Below the pieces are notes generated by a model. It was given only the letters and a program-made list of their open reading frames with translations, was not told the origin of the DNA and ran no database searches. Of a stretch of 5,777 bases of DNA, positions 1 through 5,777 are shown piece by piece; positions within the stretch are counted from its first letter, which is position 1, and every line of letters starts with the position of its first letter. Source of the DNA: Alistipes sp. (GTDB lineage Bacteria; Bacteroidota; Bacteroidia; Bacteroidales; Rikenellaceae); NCBI GenBank assembly GCA_017384185.1, contig JAFNUH010000335.1, forward strand, positions 1 to 5,777. The letters are read 5' to 3'. A program made the translations under genes and the position numbers.

Positions 1-546
1 ACGGTTGGCGTGGGACATTGTCTGCGGGTGGAGCTTGCTGTATAACTCTTCGTTTGCCGCCTCGTGACGCAGAAGATAGCGTGTCGCACCCGCATCATAA
101 AGACGTTTGTACGAGTCGTAGCTACGCTCGCCCAGCGAAAGGGTTATTGCTACATCGGGATATATGTGGCGTATATCGTGGATAATCTGCTCCAGCCACT
201 CGTCTGTTAAGGTAGCATCTTCGCCTCCTTGCAACACGAATGTTCTCAGCCCGGCATCGTATCCCTCCTTACAACACTCTATAATCTGCTCGTGGTTAAG
301 GCGATAACGCTCAGCCGTGCGGTTACTTCGCCTAAGACCGCAGTATGCGCAGTCGTTGCGGCAGAAGGATGAAATCTCGATTAGCCCCCTTACAAAAATG
401 CCGTGTCCGAACCGCTCCTGAGCAGTTCGGACAGACTCCTTGCGTATATACTCCAAAGTCTGGCTGTCGCACGAGGCAATTAACGCACGAAACTCATCAC
501 GTTTGAGCGTGCGCTCGCCAACCAGACGATGGACTAAATCTCTCAT
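1..546 (-). CDS. hydE: [FeFe] hydrogenase H-cluster radical SAM maturase HydE, N-terminal 182 residues (gene runs off the left edge)
   Basis: HydE is a radical-SAM enzyme that acts with HydF and HydG to assemble the diiron subcluster of the [FeFe]-hydrogenase H-cluster in the cytoplasm. Translated from the ATG at 546-544, the frame stays open to the window edge. The radical-SAM motif CRNDCAYC places the [4Fe-4S] ligands at C62, C66 and C69, close to their position in Thermotoga HydE. It is followed by the HydE-like stretch GLRRSN (70-75), a YRL at 81-83, QGGED (106-110, the glycine-rich SAM-binding segment) and YLLRHEAANEELYSKLHP (about 157-174). Family members are about 350 residues, so roughly the C-terminal half is missing here. 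The start abuts the hydrogenase stop codon (TAAATG, no gap), which implies co-transcription and translational coupling. BioB and PylB are relatives; the RRSN and RHE segments and the hydrogenase next door make HydE much more likely. Confidence 0.93.
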   Translation of the reverse strand, partial: MRDLVHRLVGERTLKRDEFRALIASCDSQTLEYIRKESVRTAQERFGHGIFVRGLIEISSFCRNDCAYCGLRRSNRTAERYRLNHEQIIECCKEGYDAGLRTFVLQGGEDATLTDEWLEQIIHDIRHIYPDVAITLSLGERSYDSYKRLYDAGATRYLLRHEAANEELYSKLHPQTMSHANR

Positions 547-1998
547 TTAGAATGACTCCATAGTTTTCAACAATCCGTCGTTGAAACGCTTGCGACCGGT
601 GTCGTATGTGGTGTGTGTGCTCGGACCAGAGATGCAACCGCCCTCGCAAGCCATCACCTCGATAAACTGTGCCGGTGCTTTGCCCGTCTTGCCGAAGGCA
701 CGCAGAAGGTTAACGTTCTTCTTCGTAAGGTTTGCCACCTGGATTGACTTAAAGTCGAATGTGCCACCCACGTGAGCCTTAACGGCTGCTGTAACACCTC
801 CGTTCTGTGCAAAACCGTGAGCCGTGCGTACCGAGCGGAATGGGATGTGGTATGTGCACTCCTCGTTAATCTCAATGCCCATACCCTTGAATATTGCGTG
901 CAACTCCTCAAAGGTCATAACAAAATCCACCAAGTCGTCACGACGTGCCTCCTTGCGCTTAGCGATACAAGGACCTACGAATACCAACTTGGCATCGGGG
1001 TAGCGTTTGCGTGCAATCTCGGCAGTGTAGTACATCGGAGAACGTGTCGTTGAGATATACTTCTTGAGCTCGGGAGCGTGCTTCTCTGCCATCTCGACAT
1101 ATGCTGGGCAGCACGATGTTGTCATAAAGGGTTGCTCCTCCTCCAGACGCTCCATCAACTCGGCACTCTCCTTCTGAGTGGTAATCATAGCACCCTGCGC
1201 AACCTCGATAATGTCGCTAAAGCCAACAGCCTTGATAGCGCCATATACCTGCTCGATGGGGGCGTTGTACTGCGCCAGCAGAGCGGGTGCAACCATAGCC
1301 ACAACCTTGTCGCCATTGCGGATAGCCTTCAGGATGTCGAACACCTGCGAAATCTCAAAAATAGCGCCAAACGGACAGCTATTCATACACTTACCGCAGT
1401 AGATACACTTCTCCTCATTGATATGCTCTACGCCAAACTCGTCCTTTGTAATAGCTCCCACGGGGCACGACTCCTCGCACGGCACGGGGATGTGTACAAT
1501 GGCGTGGTAGGGGCAGTTGTTGTAGCACATACCGCAGCTGATACACTGCTTGGTATTGATACGTCCCTGGCTTGTCTCAGGGTCAAATTCAATAGCGTTG
1601 CGGGGGCAGCTCATCGAACAAGAGCGTGCCACACAGCCACGACACAGGTTGGTGATGGCGTAGTTGGTGTGTACGCAAGATGAACAAGCCTCGTCGATAA
1701 CGCACATTATATTATCCTTTGGACGCTCACGCTCCATCGCACGGTCGAAATACTCCGACAGCGGTGTTAGCTCGTCGGTCTCGTCCTTCATATCGAAGCC
1801 GAGCAAGGGTAATGTCTTATACTTCCACACGGCACGCTCCTTATAGATACAGCAGCGACCGATAGGCTTAGAATTACGAGGGCTCAGCTCGATGGGCAGG
1901 CGGTCGATATTCTCACGCAGAGACTCTTTATTCCAAAGTTTAATGAGTTTTGTCAGCAATCTCTGTCTGACAATCATTACGTTATTTCTAATTGCCAT
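547..1998 (-). CDS. Multi-cluster monomeric [FeFe] hydrogenase, group B-like
   Basis: This is probably a cytoplasmic enzyme for reversible proton reduction / H2 oxidation with ferredoxin-like electron carriers; no signal peptide is visible. The H-cluster domain (about 230-483) has all three signatures: TSCCPAY (294-300), GPCIAKRKE (342-350) and EVMACEGGC (447-455). The predicted cubane ligands are C297, C344, C451 and C455, and C296 matches the proton-relay cysteine of CpI. Upstream are Fe-S motifs: C119/C122/C127/C131 (x2, x4, x3 spacing), C152/C155/C158/C162, and C198/C201/C204/C208 preceded by C174 and C178; C99, C105 and C108 could hold a further cluster. The first 95 or so residues match no domain I can name and contain a CC pair (49-50). 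Gly replaces the Met of the classical MPC motif and Tyr the Trp of TSCCPxW, as I recall for group B enzymes. The start at 1998 lies just downstream of a candidate promoter; M8 is an alternative. hydE follows with no gap. Being a hydrogenase is near certain; the subgroup is less so. Confidence 0.93.
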   Translation of the reverse strand: MAIRNNVMIVRQRLLTKLIKLWNKESLRENIDRLPIELSPRNSKPIGRCCIYKERAVWKYKTLPLLGFDMKDETDELTPLSEYFDRAMERERPKDNIMCVIDEACSSCVHTNYAITNLCRGCVARSCSMSCPRNAIEFDPETSQGRINTKQCISCGMCYNNCPYHAIVHIPVPCEESCPVGAITKDEFGVEHINEEKCIYCGKCMNSCPFGAIFEISQVFDILKAIRNGDKVVAMVAPALLAQYNAPIEQVYGAIKAVGFSDIIEVAQGAMITTQKESAELMERLEEEQPFMTTSCCPAYVEMAEKHAPELKKYISTTRSPMYYTAEIARKRYPDAKLVFVGPCIAKRKEARRDDLVDFVMTFEELHAIFKGMGIEINEECTYHIPFRSVRTAHGFAQNGGVTAAVKAHVGGTFDFKSIQVANLTKKNVNLLRAFGKTGKAPAQFIEVMACEGGCISGPSTHTTYDTGRKRFNDGLLKTMESF

Positions 1999-2017
1999 AA
2001 ACGTAGGTTTTAGAGTG

Positions 2018-2025
2018 CGAAGATA
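2018..2025 (-). promoter_or_regulatory. Candidate -7 box of the hydrogenase-hydE operon
   Basis: Read on the minus strand the box is TATCTTCG, one base away from the Bacteroidota consensus TAnnTTTG. It would start transcription near 2011-2012 and leave a leader of about 13 nt before the ATG at 1998. No good TTTG -33 box sits 19-21 bp upstream, so the promoter may need an activator; two direct repeats lie at a suitable distance (see 2049-2078). The box was found by eye and no start site is mapped. Confidence 0.42.
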
Positions 2026-2048
2026 ACTTTTTTATAGCAAAAAAGGAA

Positions 2049-2078
2049 CAGAAAACGTATTTATATGTCCAGAAAACG
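2049..2078. promoter_or_regulatory. Pair of 9-bp direct repeats, 21 bp apart, upstream of the hydrogenase promoter
   Basis: CAGAAAACG occurs at 2049-2057 and again at 2070-2078 (CGTTTTCTG in the direction of hydrogenase transcription). The 21-bp period is two helical turns, so both copies face the same side of the DNA. If the -7 box at 2018-2025 is correct, the repeat centres fall near -41 and -62, typical positions for transcription activators. The repeats are exact; the regulatory role is inference and no regulator is identified. Confidence 0.35.
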
Positions 2079-2093
2079 AAAAAAGAAACTGTC

Positions 2094-2196
2094 TAACAAG
2101 GCTCTTTTGTCATCTGACTTGCCCTTGAAATGCTCATTTACGCTCGGTAAACTGCGCTTTCTCGGGCGGCGATCAGCTTAAAAATAGCTCTTGTTA
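2094..2196. repeat. Intergenic element bounded by an imperfect inverted repeat
   Basis: TAACAAG (2094-2100) is perfectly complementary to CTTGTTA (2190-2196). The pairing continues inward: GCT (2101-2103) with AGC (2186-2188) after a bulged T2189, then TTTT (2105-2108) with AAAA (2181-2184) after one mismatch, giving an interrupted 14-bp stem. Inside it is a small hairpin, TTTAC (2137-2141) with GTAAA (2147-2151) and a 5-nt loop. The central part (about 2101-2178) is clearly richer in G+C than the A-rich flanks. It could be a small non-autonomous repeat, a decayed element or a structured RNA. It also contains most of a 38-codon plus-strand frame (2065-2181), which I do not call as a gene. Confidence 0.35.
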
Positions 2197-2207
2197 TACA
2201 ATTCCTC

Positions 2208-2247
2208 AAAAAAAAGAGGGTGCTAACTAAAGTTGTTAGACACCCTC
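2208..2247 (-). terminator. Intrinsic terminator of the M3 peptidase gene
   Basis: GAGGGTG (2216-2222) pairs with CACCCTC (2241-2247), and CTAAC (2223-2227) pairs with GTTAG (2235-2239) across one bulged A2240. This makes a 12-bp stem with a 7-nt loop. On the minus strand it is followed directly by eight U residues (A-tract 2208-2215). The stem begins 21 nt after the peptidase stop codon, as expected for its own terminator. The plus-strand side also continues into a T-rich run (GTTTTGTTT), so it may stop transcription in both directions. It separates the peptidase from the hydrogenase operon downstream. Confidence 0.88.
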
Positions 2248-2268
2248 GTTTTGTTTACAATCGTATAA

Positions 2269-4371
2269 TTACAAACCACGATTGCGCAACAGAGCGTCAA
2301 TCTTAGGCTCACGACCACGGAATGCTGAATACATTGTCATACCGTCGTCAATACCGCCCGGTGTGAGGATGTGGTCACGGAACTTCTTTGCAACCTCCTG
2401 GTTGAAGATGTCGCCCGTCTCGGCAAATGCATCGAAAGCATCAGCATCGAGGACCTCAGCCCACATATAGCTATAATAACCAGCTGTGTAACCGCCACCC
2501 ATAGTGTGCGAGAAGTTGGTCATACGGTAGCGGGGGAATATCTGCGAGGGGATACCACGCTCAGCGAGCTTCTGGCTCTCGAACTCCATAACATTCAGGT
2601 CGGCGGGAATCTCTGTCAATACGTGTAAATCCATATCGCTGAGTGATGCTGCAACATACTCAACAGTAGCGAAGCCCTGACCATACTTCGAGCTCTCTAC
2701 AATCTTGTTTACAAGCTCCATAGGGATAACCTCACCTGTCTGGTAGTGCTTAGCATATACTGCCAACACCTCAGGCTCAAATGCCCAGTGCTCGTTAATC
2801 TGTGAGGGCAACTCAACGAAGTCACGCTCAACGCCCGATGCGCTGTTGTAGCGTACATCACGCATAAAGCTGTGCAATGCGTGACCAAACTCGTGGAAGA
2901 GAGTCTCTACGTTGTCGATGCTCTGCAAAGCGGGGCCGTTGCCTGTGGGGGCGGTCATATTACAGCAGTTTACAACGATGGGGATGATACGCTCGTCACC
3001 CTCGTAGCTCTGACCACGGAACGATGTACACCAAGCACCAGCATTCTTGCCGTCACGGGGGAAGTTGTCGCTATAAAAGATAGCCAACAATTTGCCATCA
3101 CGGTCGATAACCTCGTAAGCCTTAGCCGTAGGCTCGTATGAGGGAACAGAGTCGGTAATCTCCTTGAATGTAAGACCATAGAGCTTGCCAGCAACGTGGA
3201 AGATACCCTGCATTACGTTGTTAATCTCAAGGTATGAGCGAATCTCCTGCTCATCTACGGCATACTTAGCCTTCTTTGCCTTATCCTGGTAGTACATATA
3301 GTCCCAACCCTCGGGCTCGAACGACTTGCCCTCCTTGCGAATCTCGGCACGGATGTCGGCAATCTCCTCCTTAGCCTTCTTTACTGCGGGCTCCCACACC
3401 TGATCCAAAAGCTCGTAAACAGCCTCGGGAGTCTTTGCCATACGGTCAGCGAGAGCCATCTCTGCGTAATTCTTGTAGCCCATCAGCTTAGCCTTCTCAA
3501 GACGCAACGCCACCAACTTAGCCGAGATAGCCTTGTTGTCGTACTCGTTATCCTGATTACCACGGTTGTAGTATGCCTTGTAAACCTTCTCACGCAACTC
3601 ACGGTTCTCGCAATACTGGAGAACGGGGTTACAGCTCGGACGCTGCATATTGAACATCCACTTGCCCTGCTGACCATTGTCGGCTGCCATCTTAGCCGCA
3701 GCGTCGATATTTGCCTGAGGAAGACCCTTCAACTCCTCGAGAGAGTTTGCAACAACGTAAGTGTTGTTGGTCTCGTGCTGAAGATTCTGCGAGAATGTAA
3801 GCTGCAACATAGAAATCTCCTGGTTCAAGGCACGCAACTTCTCCTTATCGGCATCGCTAAGCTCTGCGCCACTCTTTACGAAACGGTCGTATGTGTTCTG
3901 CAAAACCTTTGCCTGCTCGGCAGTAAGTGAGAGGTTATCCTTCTGCTCATATACAGCCTTCACACGTGCGAAGAGTGCGGGGTTGAGGTTGATATCGTCG
4001 CTGTGAGCCGATGAGAGAGGTGACATCTCCTTCTGCAAAGCACGAATCTCGTCAGTTGAGTTACTGCTTGACAAGGGGCTGAATGTGCCACGCACCTTGC
4101 GCAACGTTGCACCGCACTGGTCCAAAGCGGCGATTGTGTTCTCGAAGGTAGGTGCCTCGGGGTTATTCACGATAGCCTCAATCTCTGCCTTCTGCTCCTC
4201 CATACCACGCAACATACCCTCACGGTAGTGGTCGATAGTAATCTCAGAGAAGGGAGCAATGCCATAGGGAGTGTTAAACTCATTGAAAAGCGGATTGTCC
4301 GACTTGCTGCTGCCGCATCCGCAGGCAGCGATAGCGATAGCTGCCATAAACATCTGTTTTTTAATATTCAT
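2269..4371 (-). CDS. M3 family zinc metallopeptidase (peptidyl-dipeptidase Dcp-like), predicted lipoprotein
   Basis: M3 (thimet oligopeptidase family) peptidases cut short peptides; Dcp-type members release C-terminal dipeptides. The 700-residue product, the usual length for the family, carries the HEFGH zinc site (493-497): H493 and H497 bind zinc and E494 is the catalytic base. The third ligand is E520 in RDFVELPSQINEHW, 27 residues after H493 (29 in E. coli Dcp as I count it, a small loop deletion). The C-terminal SHTMGGGYTAGYYSYMW (621-637) matches the Dcp substrate-binding His/Tyr segment. I chose the start at 4371 because it begins a lipoprotein signal: basic MNIKK, a short hydrophobic stretch and lipobox IAAC with C17 as the lipidated residue. 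An in-frame ATG at 4473 would add 34 residues, bury that signal and lie upstream of the likely promoter. The protein probably sits on the periplasmic or outer-membrane side and degrades oligopeptides for nutrition. Exact cleavage preference is not readable from sequence. Confidence 0.93.
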   Translation of the reverse strand: MNIKKQMFMAAIAIAACGCGSSKSDNPLFNEFNTPYGIAPFSEITIDHYREGMLRGMEEQKAEIEAIVNNPEAPTFENTIAALDQCGATLRKVRGTFSPLSSSNSTDEIRALQKEMSPLSSAHSDDINLNPALFARVKAVYEQKDNLSLTAEQAKVLQNTYDRFVKSGAELSDADKEKLRALNQEISMLQLTFSQNLQHETNNTYVVANSLEELKGLPQANIDAAAKMAADNGQQGKWMFNMQRPSCNPVLQYCENRELREKVYKAYYNRGNQDNEYDNKAISAKLVALRLEKAKLMGYKNYAEMALADRMAKTPEAVYELLDQVWEPAVKKAKEEIADIRAEIRKEGKSFEPEGWDYMYYQDKAKKAKYAVDEQEIRSYLEINNVMQGIFHVAGKLYGLTFKEITDSVPSYEPTAKAYEVIDRDGKLLAIFYSDNFPRDGKNAGAWCTSFRGQSYEGDERIIPIVVNCCNMTAPTGNGPALQSIDNVETLFHEFGHALHSFMRDVRYNSASGVERDFVELPSQINEHWAFEPEVLAVYAKHYQTGEVIPMELVNKIVESSKYGQGFATVEYVAASLSDMDLHVLTEIPADLNVMEFESQKLAERGIPSQIFPRYRMTNFSHTMGGGYTAGYYSYMWAEVLDADAFDAFAETGDIFNQEVAKKFRDHILTPGGIDDGMTMYSAFRGREPKIDALLRNRGL

Positions 4372-4395
4372 AATGATTGATTTTAGTCTTTGGGG

Positions 4396-4403
4396 CAAAA
4401 GTA
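4396..4403 (-). promoter_or_regulatory. -7 box of the M3 peptidase gene
   Basis: On the minus strand this reads TACTTTTG, an exact match to the Bacteroidota TAnnTTTG consensus. It predicts a start site near 4389 and a leader of about 18 nt before the ATG at 4371. That supports the shorter, lipoprotein start. There is no clear TTTG -33 box; the expected region is next to a perfect 10-bp palindrome (4415-4424). Confidence 0.6.
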
Positions 4404-4414
4404 AGAAATAAAAT

Positions 4415-4424
4415 CGAAATTTCG
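4415..4424. promoter_or_regulatory. Perfect 10-bp palindrome upstream of the M3 peptidase -7 box
   Basis: CGAAATTTCG is a perfect palindrome 11 bp upstream of the -7 box at 4396-4403, centred near -30 of the predicted start. A dimeric regulator bound there would overlap the RNA polymerase footprint. A palindrome this short in AT-rich DNA can arise by chance, and no partner site was seen. Confidence 0.22.
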
Positions 4425-4476
4425 GGGATGATGTGCCGGGAAAAGTATGCAGAAAACAATAATAAATATTCACTCA

Positions 4477-4509
4477 TTGAGCCATATAACCAATTTTTTT
4501 CTATCTTTG
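4477..4509 (+). promoter_or_regulatory. Promoter of the CBM48-CE1 esterase gene
   Basis: TATCTTTG (4502-4509) matches the Bacteroidota -7 consensus TAnnTTTG exactly. A partial -33 element, TTGA at 4477-4480, lies 21 bp upstream. The predicted start near 4516 gives a leader of about 34 nt to the ATG at 4550. The promoter is divergent from that of the M3 peptidase. A 7-bp inverted repeat, ATATAAC (4484-4490) and GTTATAT (4509-4515), brackets the -7 box. Confidence 0.62.
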
Positions 4510-4549
4510 TTATATACTTTTTTGTGAAAAATATTTAATTGAAGCCGAT

Positions 4550-5737
4550 ATGAAACACTTTATTCTAACTCTTGCCGTTTTATCGCTATCGCTTGTGGCA
4601 TCTGCTCAGCAGTCGTGGGTTAATGAAACTCATAATCCTCAGGCAAATACCGAAGGTCTGGCACCGATGGGTGCACGAGTAATCTCTCCCGAGGTACACG
4701 ACGACCATACCGTAACATTCCGTCTCTATGCTCCAAATGCTAAGGAGGTTGTGGTGCGAGGCACGATGTTTACGGGCGGTATGGAGGCTCGTAGTGCCGA
4801 GATGACAAAGGATGATAAGGGTGTATGGTCGGTAAAGGCGGGTCCCTTCACCCCCGACGTTTATACCTATACGTTTAGTGTCGATGGCGTGAGCTTCGTT
4901 GACCCTGCCAACACGCTCCATAACCACGGCACGATGCCCGCATCGAGTCTGCTATATGTTCACGGCGATGCCCCTGCATATTACGATCCCAATCCGGCTA
5001 TCGACCACGGCTCGGTGACAACAAGTTACTACAACTCAACCGTGTCGAACGGTCTGCGTACGATTGTGATATATACACCCCCGCACTATAACCCCAAGAA
5101 GAGATATCCCGTTCTCTACCTTATGGGTGGCTCGGGCGAGGCTACCGATTCGTGGTATAAGTATGGTCAGGTGAATTGGATTATGGATAATATGATTGCC
5201 GAGCGAAAGATTGAGCCTACAATCGTTGTTATGGTTAATAATCAGATTGTTCACCGCTCGTCGCCCAACCATAGCGCCCTCTCGTTTAAGATGATGGAGC
5301 GTGAGTATAAGGAGTGCATAATTCCGTGGGTGGATTCACATTACAGCACAATTAAGTGTAGTAAGGGTCGTGCTTTGGCTGGTCTTTCGATGGGAGGTCG
5401 CCATACGCAGTATATCGGTTTCCGTAATCCCGATTTGTTCGGCTCACTCGGAATCTTGAGTGCGGCTTTGACGGCTGCCGACGAGAAGGCTTTTGGTAAG
5501 GACGATGTGGCTATGGGTCGCAGTAAGGAGGCTTTCGATAAGGCGAATTTCGACTATATATACATTGGCGCAGGCAAGTACGAGACAAACGACAACTCTC
5601 GCCATACGTTGTTGCACAAGCAGTTGGAGGAGCTGGGTGTCGAGCACGAATATTATATCGGTGGCTTCAGCGCTCACGACTTTATGACGTGGCGTCATCT
5701 GCTCTATTATAGCTTCCTGCCTAATCTGTGGAAGTAA
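4550..5737 (+). CDS. Secreted CBM48-CE1 type esterase (feruloyl/acetyl-xylan esterase-like)
   Basis: Residues 1-19 form a Sec signal peptide (MKHF, hydrophobic core, ASA before QQ), so the protein is exported. Residues about 50-135 look like a CBM48/E-set beta-sandwich: VTFRLYAPNAKEVVVRG, GVWSV, a YTYTFSVDG strand and DPANTLHN. Residues about 155-395 are an alpha/beta-hydrolase esterase domain of the CE1/esterase D type: YPVLYLMGGSGE (186-197) near the oxyanion hole, GLSMGG (278-283) with nucleophile S280, and SAHDFMTWR (374-382) with catalytic H376. At the expected acid position (GxGxxD in relatives) it reads GAGKYE, making E345 or nearby D348 the candidate acid. The 395-residue length fits the CBM48-CE1 pair. 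Relatives remove feruloyl or acetyl groups from xylan side chains, but some resemble enterochelin esterases, so the substrate is open. No SusC/SusD or glycosidase gene is in view. The ATG at 4550 starts the signal peptide cleanly. Confidence 0.88.
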   Translation: MKHFILTLAVLSLSLVASAQQSWVNETHNPQANTEGLAPMGARVISPEVHDDHTVTFRLYAPNAKEVVVRGTMFTGGMEARSAEMTKDDKGVWSVKAGPFTPDVYTYTFSVDGVSFVDPANTLHNHGTMPASSLLYVHGDAPAYYDPNPAIDHGSVTTSYYNSTVSNGLRTIVIYTPPHYNPKKRYPVLYLMGGSGEATDSWYKYGQVNWIMDNMIAERKIEPTIVVMVNNQIVHRSSPNHSALSFKMMEREYKECIIPWVDSHYSTIKCSKGRALAGLSMGGRHTQYIGFRNPDLFGSLGILSAALTAADEKAFGKDDVAMGRSKEAFDKANFDYIYIGAGKYETNDNSRHTLLHKQLEELGVEHEYYIGGFSAHDFMTWRHLLYYSFLPNLWK

Positions 5738-5772
5738 GTCCGAAAAGATAATTACAAAAAAATAGAAAACTT

Positions 5773-5777
5773 ATGAA
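5773..5777 (+). CDS. Possible start codon of a further plus-strand gene, cut by the window edge
   Basis: An ATG followed by AA lies 35 nt after the esterase stop, after an A-rich stretch like the leaders of Bacteroidota genes. No terminator hairpin is visible in 5738-5772, so a co-transcribed downstream gene is plausible. Five bases cannot establish a reading frame. Confidence 0.2.

Noticed and set aside
1078..1683. 201-codon open frame on the plus strand opposite the hydrogenase
   Set aside because: It is antisense to a well-supported hydrogenase frame with conserved Fe-S motifs. The product shows no recognisable domain and is explained as a mirror of the hydrogenase codons.
2065..2181. 38-codon plus-strand reading frame starting MSRKRKKKL
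   Set aside because: It is short, its start is in an A-rich tract with no promoter box seen, it overlaps the direct repeat at 2070-2078, and it runs through the inverted-repeat element. No protein family is recognisable.
2203..2218. CCTC-A8-GAGG inverted repeat beside the terminator
   Set aside because: Only four base pairs around an A8 loop. The A-tract is already explained as the U-run of the peptidase terminator.
4372..4473. 34-residue N-terminal extension of the M3 peptidase from an upstream in-frame ATG at 4473
   Set aside because: It would place the lipoprotein signal peptide inside the protein, and the predicted -7 box (4396-4403) lies within the extension, so the transcript would not contain that ATG.
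4586..4927. 113-codon minus-strand frame opposite the esterase
   Set aside because: It lies entirely within the esterase gene, has no recognisable domain, and is best explained as a shadow frame.

Overview
The window looks like chromosomal DNA from an anaerobic, probably gut-associated member of the Bacteroidales (Bacteroidota). Three things point there: -7 promoter boxes of the TAnnTTTG type ahead of the genes, no Shine-Dalgarno sequences, and a gene set of [FeFe] hydrogenase, M3 lipoprotein peptidase and CBM48-CE1 esterase. The genus cannot be fixed from this sequence. No mobile element, tRNA, rRNA or CRISPR array is visible.

Layout. On the minus strand at the left end (1-1998) is an [FeFe]-hydrogenase unit. 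A 483-residue multi-cluster hydrogenase, with active-site motifs closest to the poorly characterised group B enzymes, is followed without a gap (TAA directly next to ATG) by the first 182 codons of the H-cluster radical-SAM maturase HydE, which runs off the left edge. A 270-bp intergenic region (1999-2268) holds a candidate hydrogenase promoter, two 9-bp direct repeats exactly 21 bp apart upstream of it, a roughly 100-bp element bounded by an imperfect inverted repeat, and a strong intrinsic terminator belonging to the next gene.

That gene (2269-4371, minus) encodes a 700-residue lipoprotein of the M3 (thimet/Dcp) zinc peptidase family. A 178-bp divergent intergenic region (4372-4549) carries a -7 box for each direction. 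On the plus strand (4550-5737) is a secreted CBM48 + CE1-type esterase. A possible further start codon lies at the right edge.

How they fit together. The hydrogenase and HydE form one functional unit: HydE helps build the H-cluster of the hydrogenase, which would handle reducing equivalents during fermentation. The peptidase and esterase are independent cell-envelope or secreted catabolic functions with their own promoters. Nothing here is clearly a new system. The items most worth a second look are the group B-like hydrogenase and the arrangement of its upstream region.
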